Shown: positions 21,851 through 33,255 of the stretch, in pieces
Position numbering within the stretch: position 1 is the first letter of the stretch
Layout of the letters: each line of letters begins with the position of its first letter
Assembly (NCBI RefSeq): GCF_036588685.1
Contig: NC_086381.1
Span: forward strand, 52,575,431 to 52,639,430
DNA: 64,000 bases
Direction: 5' to 3'
Source: Mytilus trossulus
Taxonomy: Eukaryota > Mollusca > Bivalvia > Mytilida > Mytilidae
Program-made: the position numbers and the translations under genes
The notes under the pieces: generated by a model
What the model saw: the letters and a program-made list of their open reading frames with translations, nothing else
Told to the model about the DNA's origin: nothing
Database searches by the model: none

Positions 21851-24800
21851 ATGTAAAATGCAGTTGAAAGTAACTTTGAACGAGGCAGGCCAAAAACGAA
21901 ATTGATCATCTTTTCAGTTGTTATCCATTCGTTTAATGTGTTTAAGCTTTTGATTTTGCCGTTTGATTAAGGACTTTCCGTTTTAAATTTTCTTTGCAGT
22001 TCGGTAGTTTTTTTCTTTTTCTTTTTTTTTTCTGGTAGCCACACAAGTCTTAGCATTCGTCTTTCCTTTCGAAATAATGTTATTTATATCTAGAAGAAAA
22101 ACATAAAAAAAAACGTATGGATAATTATGAGGGAGACTAATATTATATGGATTTCAGCAACATTTTTGGTGTAATATTTGTCCCTTTTTTAACACGTTCT
22201 AGACCTTACTATGAATTGGACTTCTTAGTTGACTTTAGTGTTACTTAAATCATTAAAATATATTTAAATCACCACAATGGACCAGAAACAGGTATAGTGT
22301 TTTAATGTTGTCTTCACAGTATTATTACAATAGCAAATATCATACTTATGATATACTTTGTCAATGCTTTATATAACTCAAAGCTACAAACTTGCATAAA
22401 AAGATGAACAGAACACAATCTAAGATAAAAAGAGTAGGAGAAACAGTTGTTTTAAATGAGAAAAAAATATTGGGTGGCATGTATGTGTGCTTTAAAGTGA
22501 AAAACCTTAATTTAAAAAAAAATTACAAACATAAATTTACAAAAAAAGAATAAATAATAAAATTGTTTTTAATGGTGATATATGCGTCATCTTAGGAGAA
22601 AAGAAAACACACACTATGTAAGAAATGAATCGTGCCATTCTACATGTGTTCAAAAGAACTTCAGATTATAGCAAAAGACATATAACAAGATATTAGACGA
22701 TGTCAAAAAAATACTTTCAACAACAAAAAAACACAAATAAAATGAAACCAGAACCTACATAACTTTCGGTGTTATTTATCGTATGCTCAATTCTTTAGAT
22801 GTGTTTGAATTTGATTTTGCCATTTTAGAAAGGAATTTCCATTTTGAATTTCTCTTGGAGTTCAGTATTTTAGTTATTTAACTTATATCTCGATACTGCT
22901 GATGGTGGAATGCATGTCCCAGAGATGTGAACAGCACAGACGTGATGTATAACATATCCTACGTTACAACTCCCTCAGAACATAATTACTTAAATTGAAC
23001 TTTGCTGCTCGTTTTTTGTTTCATTTTCATAAAGTTTGTACGTACATTTGTATTTATATACTTATCAATGTTTTTGGGGGTTTACATCGTTTCCGAAGGA
23101 AAGCAGCTCTCTGTACGCAAACAATAATAAATAAAAAATCGTTGAAAACGTCAATTGCTTACCTTTTGTAAGAGTATATCATTTTTGTAAATAAACAATA
23201 ATTGGTAAGAGCAAAACTAAAATGTTACAAATTCATTTGTACAACAAGATACATTAGTAAGGATGATTAGTTATTTGCTTAAAACCAACTTGAAAAAGTG
23301 TTCAAAGATTTAAAGCTTGTCGTTTTGCTCAGATAGGTACACATTGAAAATGATCAATGGAGCTTTATAACACATGCATTTTTAATTCGGAGAATGTAAT
23401 TTTATTGAATATGGACAGGAAACAATAAAATCTGATAATTCATGCTGAGTTTAATTTAGCGGAAAAGGGGAATCATATATTTAGATATATATATATATAT
23501 ATAAGTTACTGTAACAGTAATGCAGTAAAAGAAATAAGAAAAATATATCTCAAACCAAAACCTCAATGAAAATGGTAAATGTCTTGATTGGTGTCACAAG
23601 AAGTTATCCTAGAACAAAAAAAAGTCGTGTTTGAAGCAGAAAGGATATTTTTTTGAATTAACACAAAATAAATTACGCAATGTTTTGAATTCTAGCATAT
23701 TACAAATTAATTAATGAAACAACAGACAAACAGATTATTCGTTTAAAATATTCACAGTAAAACACAGTTTGAGTTAAAAATCATCAATGTATGTTTGCTT
23801 TTGTATCTTATCAAGGATACACTACATGTTTTTCTATCAATGACAGGAAGCTGCAATTGCTGTTAGATTAATATATCGGAAGGGACAATCCACACACGAC
23901 CAGGCGATTTAGTATCAGCATACTCTAAATTGTACGTTTTGTGTCCAGTTCACTACATAATGTATTTGTAGAACTTGTTTGTTTAAACTATATGATGCAA
24001 CTTCAAACTGAGCCGGCTTTGAATGTTTTATTTTGTCTTCTATGTGTCTTTTATATTGAGAAACGTGTATCATTTTTACTTGACGCTTAGTCACTTCGGG
24101 ATGATTCTGCACTTTCTAAAGAACTCATACATTTTTGTAGTTCTGTTTTTGACTTAACATTTTTTTTCTTGTTTCCCTGCTATAGATTAATTATTTAAAT
24201 ATTTCAGACAACAGAGAGTTTTATACTTTTCATTTAGTACATCATTCTTCCGCATATAAACTCGAGAATAAAAGCAATCAGTATACTTTGAACTGCAATG
24301 GAGTAAGACTAGTCAGCATAAAATACCGAATCAATACATACATCAATCGTTATATATTGATGAGGTATTACCAATGTTATTTAAACTGATCGGGCGGAGC
24401 TTACGTTTTAATTTGCATAAGGACAGTCTATTTGAAGATGTGTTTGGCAAGGATGATTACCGTTATAATCATTACTGATTTCTAATCACCTATCAGTGTT
24501 ATCAAAGTAATTTACAAATGAATAACTGGACACTTTATTAATGAGTTTATCCTAAAACACCTATTCATAGATGGAATGGTTTGTTATGAGCGAACTGGTG
24601 AAACTCCGCCCAGTCAAGTGAAATAAATCGAGTAATATATACCGATAATAGGCGTCAATCCTAAGGATTGAAATAATTGTTCATAGTGTTAAATGAGACT
24701 ATAATGAACGCGTGTGATCAGTGAAAAAATTATCAAAAAAATTATGGAAAATCACTTTGCTTTTAAACTCCCACAAAAGTTCTTTGATCCTTTGAAAGGA

Positions 24801-26631
24801 AAATACATTATGCTTCAGGAACCCTTGGTTCACTGATAGGTTGATGTCATCAACTGCATGTGAAGTTTTGTGTTTGTTAGCAATTTGAAACTATCTATGC
24901 ATAAGACCAAATCAAAGCCCTTACTGAGATATTTTGCCAGATATTCTATATGATTATTTTGCGCTGATCTATGTTGTTGAGTGTTCAATGAAGTGTTATT
25001 TCAATTTACCTTAGTATGCAGAACTGCAATACTGACATTATTTATTGCAAAAGAGAGACAAAGGATACAAAAGGGAATTTCAAACAAATTAGTCGAAAAT
25101 AAACTGACAACAACAAAATGACTCAGAGAAGAAAACACTAAAGCAGTTTACCCAAACGTAGTCATGGGAAAAAATATAACAATAGGCTCAATGTAAAATT
25201 CTAGACAGCCCTCTGGGAGCTTTAATGACCTTCTTTCACATCCTCATTATCCGCTAGTGTTAAATTACATTAGAACTAATTTTTTGTCACTGCCTGTTTA
25301 TTTTCTAAAATGTTTGAGAGATTATGCAATAGACAAGGGCTACATTTTTTCCAATATACAGACTGGTAAGTAGTATTTATAATTTAGCTCTTTTCTGTCT
25401 TTTTTAAACCATTTTTAGATAGGAACCATTACATGATATATAAAAAAGGAAACTCCTTCCAGCTCAGTTTTCATATATAGGAATCGCTGCTATCAACATC
25501 AGCAAGGTTTCTCATCACAAAAAGGTAACATCTAATTTTTTCAGTTTTTTTTTCAAAATCAGTCTGTACCTCTATGGCCATGCTAAAACCGGGATTCTTA
25601 AAATAATTCAACATAAACATATCCAAAAAACAATATATCATGGCCTTAAATTCAGATAACCCAAAACTATCAATTGGAACTACATATAACTTCAATTTAG
25701 TTTTGATTACACCGAGGACTACGCTAGAGCATGATTGAAACGCGAAGAAGTTTAATTTGAAACTCTCTCAGAATTCAACAAAACAATCAGGTCTCTGATA
25801 AAACGTGCGTATCAACTTCACATATAAAACATGATGGGTTTGCAGTATGTTTGACGTTGTTTGTTATCTTAAAAAGTTCTTTATTGGTTTTTTTTTATTT
25901 ATCTTTGTTTATTTTTCATATTTACTATTGAGCCGCTTTTTGGTAATATAATTGTTTTATTCATAATCTCGCCACTGTTTTATTATCTAATGGTCGTATT
26001 ATTGACTCTCATTTTTGCTAATAAATGTACATTGTCTAAATAGTTGAAAGCATTTTTTATCCTATCATGTTGTAAATTTTCATATTTTATGAACCATTGT
26101 TAAAGCATCTAGAAATCCATTTATCGTGTATTTGTGTAAGAGTAAAATGTACAACATCTGAAAAGAGTGTCTTTTAAAGTAAGCCAAATGAACTGGAAAC
26201 CTTCTACACGCTGTATGTTATCGAACACGATTTTGTATCAAGAGTTGCTCAGTTTTTAGTGTTTTATGTTGTGTTGTGTATACTGTTGTCTGTAGTTTTG
26301 TTGTTTTAAGAATGAGTTTTTTTTTTGCAATGAATTTGTTAGTGTGTGTTCATTTAACGAGTTTGAAGGTTCCATTGGTATTTATCGATAATCTAATAAA
26401 GTTTTAAAATGTGATCAGTATTTAAGAACAGATCGATATTGAACTAATGTAATTTACACCTCATGTAACCGAAGAACCCTGTTCCAACAAAACTTACAGT
26501 TAAAACAATTAAAAATGGGAAATCACTTTGCTGTATTAATTTTAAATGAAACAGTTATATGATCTGGTTTAGTATATAACATTCGATATGTGACAAATTT
26601 TTAGAAAAAAAATATCCGTGCATCTGAGCGG
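21851..26631. other. intergenic, repeats only
   Basis: No gene established. Contents include family E repeats (TTTGATTTTGCC..GACTTTCCGTTTT) at 21940-22015 and 22790-22880 and a TA microsatellite near 23484-23503. The minus-strand 65-codon frame at 23915-24112 has lysine- and glutamine-rich, protein-like composition but no recognised domain and no clear splice sites. The fibrinogen-like/EGF gene's non-coding first exon may lie in the first kilobases. Confidence 0.45.
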
Positions 26632-27330
26632 CTAGCTCCAGCAAAAAAAACAAATGATTAACGACAGGACGAATAACAAATGAAAATGGTTTTCTTCGTT
26701 GAAACTCAAATCTACGAGGGACACTATAAGCAAGTGTCTTTTTGTTTTTGTCAAGGTTGTGATATTATTCTGCTGTGAGTGTGTCATTGTATTGATGACT
26801 CTATAATATAAAAAAGAGAAGATGTGGTATGATTTCCAATGAGACAAATCTCCACATGAGACCAAAATGACACAGAAAATAACAAATATAGGTCAACATA
26901 CGGCCTTCAACAATAAGCAAACCCCATACTGCAAAGTCAGCTATATAATACCCTGAAATGACAATGTAAAACAATTCACACGAGAAAACTAACGGCCTTA
27001 TTTTTATAAAAATTGAACGATAAACAAATATGTAACACATAAACAAACGTCAACCACGTAATTACAGGATCCTGACTTGGGACAGGCACATACATACATA
27101 AAGTGGCGGGGTAAAACATTGTAGCGGGATCCCAACCCTCCCTAAACCTGTAACGGTGGTATAACAGTACAACATAAGAACGAACTATAAAAATTGTTGA
27201 AAAAGGCTTAACTGATCAGATATACAAACATACAAGTGGACATGACCGCGTACTTGTACATCCCAACAACAAAGAGACACTAGAAACAGATCTGAAAGTA
27301 CTCACAGTTAACTGATAGCTATTTCAAAGC
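26632..27330 (-). repeat. dispersed repeat family B copy, long
   Basis: Read on the minus strand it has CAGGATCCTGTAATTACGTG, AACGGCCGTTAGTTTTC-type, GGGTATTATATAGCTGAC, TATGGGGTTTGCTTATTG and GGAAATCATACCACATC. The same series is on the plus strand at 48880-49150 and 55090-55285. A linked block with GTACAACATAAGAACGAACT continues to about 27330 and recurs at 9690-9945. Confidence 0.75.
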
Positions 27331-27974
27331 CACTAACAACTAATAAATCAAAGCGCTGTAAGCACTGTATGCAGTTAACCAATTGCAAAAACCAAGGCAA
27401 ACATAATTATGAAAATTGTGGCAATGTTACTTCAACATTTTTTTAAAGATTTAAAAGAACAAACATTAAACATTCATATATAATTGTACATTTATGTTCA
27501 TTTAATGAATTAAACATTAAGGCAAATAATTCATATTTTATCAAGGTTTTCAATAGCAACGCACATGACCACGAATGGTCATGAGTCAGCAGTAGTACAC
27601 ATTTCCAATGATTGCCGTTTTTCTAGTTGATCGTAATTGTTCGTATTAGTTGACTGTTAGTAGTTCAAGTTGACTTTAGTACGAGCTTGTCAAAGTATGA
27701 ATGGACTTGCTTCCCTGGAAAGAAAACTGAGTTTGTGTTGTACAGTACAAAAGTTATGAGACACAAATCAGACAGATGTTTACTTCTACAGGGATCAATG
27801 GTGAGGTCTGACTGAAAAATGTAAATGACTCCCACCTTCACCCCAAGTCCATGATGTCTACGTTTGTAATAAAATGACAGGTGTTAGGGTCTAGCAAAGT
27901 GATATGCAAATGTGTCGCCTATGAGATTGACCTTGTATGTCATTCAATTTTTTTGGAAATGACAAACAGGAATG
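27331..27974. other. no gene seen
   Basis: AT-rich sequence between repeats. A small inverted pair, GCACATGACCACGAATGGTCATG, lies near 27561. Nothing else recognised. Confidence 0.4.
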
Positions 27975-28825
27975 AATATGGTTTAGGCGTTGGTATCCCA
28001 ATCTTTTACAAGTTCTCAAAACACACACAAGAGGGTTTGGGGTGACCCTAGGGACTACCCCTATTTTTCATTTGATTTTTTATATTGTCCCATACATGAA
28101 TATATATGGTTTATGGGTGGGGATCTCGACCGTTATCAAGTTTTCAAGCAGGAGGGGTGGGGGACCCAGGTGAATTCCCCTTTATTTCATTTGATTTGTT
28201 ATATTGTCCAATACATGAAGATATATATGGTTTAGGGGTGGGGATCTCATCTGTTTCTAAGTTATCAAACAGGAGTGGGTAGGGTGACCCTAAGGACTCG
28301 CCCTATATTTCATTTGATTAGTTCTCATACATGAATATATATGGTTTAATTTAAAGGCGGGGATCTCGACTGTTTCCAATTTCTCAATCAGGTGACTGCA
28401 GGGACTCCCCCTATATTTTATTTAATTTAGAGTTGGGGATCCCAACTGTTTCAAAGTTCTTAAACATGAAGGTTAGGGTGACCACTGGGACTTCCCCTAT
28501 ATTTCATTTGATTTGTTATAAAGTCTTATCCGTGAGTATATATGGTTAAGAGGTGATGTTCTCAAATTTTCCAAGTTCTCAAACAGGAGGGTGTACAGTG
28601 ACCATAGGGACCCCCTTATAATTCATTTGATTTGTAATAGTGTCCCATACATAAATATATATTGTATAAATTGTGGATCTCGATCGTTATAAATTCTCAA
28701 ACAGAAAGGGGTAGAGTGGCCCCACGAACTCCACCTATATTTCATATGATTTGTTATATTGTCCCATACATGAATATATATGGTTAAGGGGTGGGGATCT
28801 TGACTGTTACCAAGTTTTGGTCATT
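27975..28825 (+). repeat. satellite array, about 120-bp unit, about 8 copies
   Basis: A unit containing GGTTTAGGGGTGGGGATCTC, CAAGTTCTCAAACAGGAG, GGGTGACC..AGGGACTCC, CCTATATTTCATTTGATTTG and TGTCCCATACATGAATATAT repeats with starts near 27979, 28108, 28229, 28344, 28425, 28545, 28665 and 28783. Spacing is about 115-129 bp, with one short unit of about 81 bp. Copies are diverged. The plus-strand frame at 27990-28235 is only translated satellite. Confidence 0.9.
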
Positions 28826-29515
28826 TTGGTCTCTTGTTGATAGTTGTCTCATTTTTTTTATATAAGAAACTTCCAGCTATTTTAACTGACCTATCAAATT
28901 AAAATTCAGAAGAAAAAAATACCCCTTGAAATTACATTAATATGTTTAACTTGAAAAGCATTTAACATGCATTACCAACATTTATCACTGATTTAAACTG
29001 TTAGATAAACTGTTCCCAGCTGTCACACTGTATTGGATTTTGACATTAAAATTGGTGTACAAAATATTTTCTGCTTTTTCTTTCTTTTACATATATCTGA
29101 GACTACTATGTTATAGTAGTCTCAGCATATATCTTTTTGGTTTTCAATTCTAGTTTATATTTATTCACCATGCATAGATGTATTTTGTCACCTGTCTGGA
29201 TTTTTTCAGTTAAAAGCCAACAACCGGGATTACCCTTATCCGCGTCTGGAATCGAATCCGATATTGTAATCTCGTGGCAGCCATATTATTTTCAATGTTG
29301 TTTTTGACAGATAGTGAGATACGATTTTACTCGGATTTACACATTATTTATCGGCGATTTTCTGTATAAAGCTAGCGGTTGAACAAATTGAACATCGCTG
29401 TCATGAATAGTAATGATAAAAATAAGTTTGAAATCGTTTATTGGTCTTTATAAGGAAACTTTGGTAAAAATGTTAACAAAGTTATTTTTTAATATTCTTT
29501 CAAGGTCCGTCGGGC
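28826..29515. other. no gene seen; strong hairpin
   Basis: A perfect 13-bp inverted repeat (CTGAGACTACTAT at 29097-29109, loop GTT, inverse at 29113-29125) stands alone. The rest is unremarkable AT-rich sequence. Confidence 0.5.
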
Positions 29516-29824
29516 ATGTCGGGTGTAGCTAGTAACCACGTAGAAAGTCCGACTGCAAAATTGGAAGGTCGCAGACCTCGGACCACCATGTCGGGGGTAG
29601 CTAGTAACCACGTAGAAAGTCCGACTGCAAAATTGGAAGGTCGCAGACCTCGGACCACCGCTAATTTGAACCCCTGCGTCCAAATTGAAAGGATACGAAA
29701 ATTTCGTCTTCTAATTCAAAATTGCCGCCAACAGCGTGATCAGTTGAACTTACTGACGTATAAATACGTAGTTGACTACGTATTGACGACAAACAATATT
29801 CCTACGACTTTTGCAATTTGGTAA
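29516..29824 (+). repeat. 72-bp in-frame tandem duplication
   Basis: Units 29516-29587 and 29588-29659 are identical except for one T/G change near their starts. Because 72 is divisible by three, the plus frame reads the same 24-residue unit twice (MSGVASNHVESPTAKLEG, RRPRTT), then continues to a stop at 29824 (102 codons). No family is recognised and splice context is unclear. The sequence is more GC-rich than its surroundings, so it may be a fragment of a dispersed element. Near the end, TACGTAGTTGACTACGTA is an almost perfect palindrome. Confidence 0.6.
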
Positions 29825-30556
29825 ATCTTAACTACTTGTCTTAGAGATTTTCGGCGATTAAATATTTCATACACTTGTTCTTTGACATCTTAGCCAAAAG
29901 ATCAGGGAATGATAAACTACATAAGGATTCCTAGTGTGCTCTACTTCCTATGTGCAACTTCAAAACTTTTGGGAAAATCGACGATCATTTAAGGTTTTTC
30001 TGGTCATATTTTTTGTAATCCAGAATGAAAAGTATGAACAAACTGTCCAATAAGTTATACATAATATAGTAGCCAGCTAGATGATAACAATGGCACGTAT
30101 TTCAGCATTTATTGGGTAGCACACAAATCCAGGGCGCTCGCATAAGGCAGCTTAACTGCCTAAAAATCATGCATCTAAGACTAAATCTATAAGTGAACAT
30201 TACGCCGATACACTAACAGCAGAAATCGCAGGCAGGGCACATTGTTTTGCGGATTTATTTACGTAATACTCATCATAAGTTAATTCCAAAAAAGAGAATA
30301 ATACAGAAAAACGAGAAAAACTGATAATAAACAACACCTCCTTATAAAACACCCCTTTTATTATATTCACTCTTACAATATGTATTCATCAATAGAATCT
30401 ACCAAAACATCCGGTTTCTTAGGAAAGTATATATTATGAGCACTTTAAATTTGTTTGCTCTTGACCCATATAGTTACTTTTGATTTTTGTGTCTTATGTT
30501 TGATGGTTTTATTTCATATGATTTTTTTATATTTTGTTTTAAAACAAGGAGAAAAC
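29825..30556. other. upstream region of the Toll-like receptor gene
   Basis: AT-rich. A TATATTATG stretch lies at about 30429, roughly 125 bp before the start codon. No firmly identifiable promoter element. Confidence 0.4.
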
Positions 30557-33094
30557 ATGAACTACGATAAAAGATTTTTTTGGCTTTTAATCATGATGTG
30601 GATTATGTTTATGTATGGTGCTACAAATTTATCGTGCAATTACAGCTTAAACTTAAAGAATCAACTTGTGGCCCATTGTGATAACAGAGGTTTTATATCT
30701 GTACCAAGGAATCTGATCAAAAATATCCAAGTGCTGGATCTCTCATATAATTTGATCACTGTTATCGAAAACAACACATTTATAAACTATGCGAAAATGG
30801 ACATTTTGATTTTAAACAGTAACAATATATCTAAAGTCCATGAACATGGTTTTGAAGGCTTACGTTATTTACGGATTTTGAGAATGGAAAATAATGCTAT
30901 TAATATTTCTAAGCTTCCGCCAAGAGTGTTTCGTCCTCTTGAAAATTTGATGGTTCTTGAAATAGGTAGGAATGAAGAGCAATGGATGGAACATGAATCG
31001 TTTGTTTACCCAGACAAAGTATTCTCTAACTTGAAAAGTTTACAAAATTTATCTATTGACTTGTTTGATCGACCTGAGTTCGGTAATGGATTTAAATCAC
31101 TCCACAATCTAGTCGTTTTAAATTTTAGGAGGTGTTACATGAGATTCGGCAAATTATCAAATGAAACTTTCAGAAATATTTCTCCGAAACTAAGGGAGTT
31201 ATATATTACTCGTTGTCATCATTTTTTTCACATAGACAAAGGAATCCTTCAGTATTTTCCTGAATTGAACATTTTGGACTTGTCTCATTCATATATTCAT
31301 TTGTATCAGGCACTGAGTATACTTTATCCTTATCAAAACAAAAACATGTCTGTAATAAACTTTCACCATATAAGCGACAAGAGTATTAATAACGACAAGT
31401 TTCCGTATTCTGTAATAATTACAAAAGAACTAATGAGATATCTGAGATCTATCTGCATAGAGGCTTTAGATTTGTCAGTGACAGGCATAGTAGATGATGA
31501 GTTTTATTCATTGTTTTCATTCCAACACCCTGAGTGCTTCAAAACATTTATCATATCTGCAAACAGATTACCGTCAACGACTTTAGAACACTATATGCAA
31601 ACAGTTGTTTTCTTAACAAGAGCTACGAATCTTAAAACGTATGATATGTCTTATCTGCCTGCAAAATTTCTTAATCCGTTATATCTTGATGTGTATCATC
31701 CCGAAAAGTTCATTGGAAGTCATAATCAGGAAAAACAACCTATTTTTCATAAATCTTTTCATATAACTATTAACCTACCGCCCTTACTAGAATGTGTCCG
31801 CTTTACTCATATGACAGTAGTGTCTGCGTCTGTGTCATTCACATGCAATAAAGGATCTCTAAGATATTTTGATGTTTCATATAGTATTTTTGAACAATAT
31901 CCAAATGTGTCAAATGAATGTGGAAAAGAACTTATATATATAGATGTTTCTGGGTTATCTTCAACAATAATGTTTCAGTCCATTTCCTTGCCGAAACTAA
32001 CTACATTGAAAATGAACCATGCCAACATAGACAGGAGCATAATTGAAGGAAGACAATGGATGCTCGGGCACGCACCTAAACTCAAAAATGTAGATCTGTC
32101 TTTCAATAACCTATGGACTTTGTTAGATACGACATTGTTTAATGATAAGAATATAACCCATTTTAATTTGTCCAATAACTTTTTCAGGAGAGTTCATAGT
32201 ATTGTGTCTAAACTCCGTCATTTAGAATCGTTAGATCTGTCAAATAATTTGATAACATCTATTGATTATACTATACGAAAATGGTTAGATGAGATTATCG
32301 TGTCATATCAGAACTTGAGTTTGAATTTGAATAACAATGCTTTAGTTTGTTCGTGCGATACTGTTGAGTTTCTGTTATGGTTTTCAAAAACAAAAGTATC
32401 ATTTGTAAACGGAAACAAATACACTTGTACAATGTCAAACAATTCGCAAGTCAATCTTATTGAAGTAACCAAAGATATCAATAAATATTTTGCTGACTGC
32501 CAAGCTACTTTATGGCTTAGGATTGGAATTATATTAATATCGTGTACTTTTGGTGTTTCGGTACCATTTTCGATTTTATATTATTACAGATGGAAACTTA
32601 TTCTGTTTTTGTTTAGAACATTTAGACGAGCCGTCGAGAGAGGTTTATATGTAAATTATGAATATGACGTATATATTTCCTACGAAGAAAAAAGCATAAC
32701 ATGGATAAAAGACCATCTGCTTCCAAAAGCTGAAAAAGAATGGGGATTGAAAACATTCGTACATGATCGTGACCTTATACCCGGAGAACTCACATCAGAT
32801 TCTAAAGCACTTTCAATTCACCAAAGTAGACATGTTATTTTTATTATTACGGAACGATTTTGTGAATACGAATGGGGGTCCTTTGAAATCGAAAGAGCCA
32901 AATATGAGAAATACACACAAAATCTTATGAAAATTATAGTAATTTTACAAAATGTGCATGTCAATGATATTCCAGAACAACTCGTGAACATATCAAATGA
33001 TGTTATCTTCATTAAATGGGATGAACCCGAAACTGAAATTCCAGAAAATCAATCTAGGTGGGTCAAACTAAAGACATTGCTTTTTCTTAATTAA
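30557..33094 (+). CDS. Toll-like receptor, intronless, complete
   Basis: 845 residues from the ATG at 30557, chosen because a signal peptide (WLLIMMWIMFMYG) follows directly and A stands at -3. The frame is open further upstream (ATGs at 30503 and 30518), but those would place an extra hydrophobic stretch before the leader. The ectodomain carries leucine-rich repeats (VLDLSYNLITVIENNTF, LILNSNNISKVHEHGF, HFNLSNNFF, LESLDLSNNLITSI) and a C-terminal LRR cap (LVCSCDTVEFLLWF, later two Cys) at about residues 595-648. One membrane span (WLRIGIILISCTFGVSVPF) lies at about 651-675. A cytoplasmic TIR domain follows from about 700: box 1 YDVYISY, box 2 RDLIPGE, and a box 3 position reading RW instead of FW. 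The single LRR-CT cap next to the membrane is the vertebrate-like layout. It should sense microbial or endogenous ligands and signal through TIR adaptors. The ligand cannot be inferred. Confidence 0.93.
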   Translation: MNYDKRFFWLLIMMWIMFMYGATNLSCNYSLNLKNQLVAHCDNRGFISVPRNLIKNIQVLDLSYNLITVIENNTFINYAKMDILILNSNNISKVHEHGFEGLRYLRILRMENNAINISKLPPRVFRPLENLMVLEIGRNEEQWMEHESFVYPDKVFSNLKSLQNLSIDLFDRPEFGNGFKSLHNLVVLNFRRCYMRFGKLSNETFRNISPKLRELYITRCHHFFHIDKGILQYFPELNILDLSHSYIHLYQALSILYPYQNKNMSVINFHHISDKSINNDKFPYSVIITKELMRYLRSICIEALDLSVTGIVDDEFYSLFSFQHPECFKTFIISANRLPSTTLEHYMQTVVFLTRATNLKTYDMSYLPAKFLNPLYLDVYHPEKFIGSHNQEKQPIFHKSFHITINLPPLLECVRFTHMTVVSASVSFTCNKGSLRYFDVSYSIFEQYPNVSNECGKELIYIDVSGLSSTIMFQSISLPKLTTLKMNHANIDRSIIEGRQWMLGHAPKLKNVDLSFNNLWTLLDTTLFNDKNITHFNLSNNFFRRVHSIVSKLRHLESLDLSNNLITSIDYTIRKWLDEIIVSYQNLSLNLNNNALVCSCDTVEFLLWFSKTKVSFVNGNKYTCTMSNNSQVNLIEVTKDINKYFADCQATLWLRIGIILISCTFGVSVPFSILYYYRWKLILFLFRTFRRAVERGLYVNYEYDVYISYEEKSITWIKDHLLPKAEKEWGLKTFVHDRDLIPGELTSDSKALSIHQSRHVIFIITERFCEYEWGSFEIERAKYEKYTQNLMKIIVILQNVHVNDIPEQLVNISNDVIFIKWDEPETEIPENQSRWVKLKTLLFLN

Positions 33095-33249
33095 AAAAAT
33101 TATGCACAGCTTTTTAGAAAATCGGATGAATTATGTCAAATATATTTCATTTACCATTTAGATATATTTTTCTTTCTTTTGTACAGTCGGTTAAAGATAT
33201 ACACTGAAATAAGCGATGTATGTTTATATATTTTTTGGAACAGATTTTA

Positions 33250-33255
33250 AATAAA
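33250..33255 (+). promoter_or_regulatory. poly(A) signal of the Toll-like receptor gene
   Basis: AATAAA about 155 nt after the stop codon. A second AATAAA near 33371 could serve as an alternative. Confidence 0.55.

Noticed and set aside
23915-24112. 65-codon minus-strand frame with protein-like composition
   Set aside because: No recognisable family, splice site or upstream start context; kept only as a note.
27990-28235. 81-codon plus-strand frame with internal protein repeats
   Set aside because: It is the translation of the 120-bp satellite.
30455-30556. N-terminal extension of the Toll-like receptor frame (TTG at 30455, ATGs at 30503 and 30518)
   Set aside because: The ATG at 30557 is followed directly by a good signal peptide and has A at -3; earlier starts would add a second hydrophobic stretch ahead of the leader.
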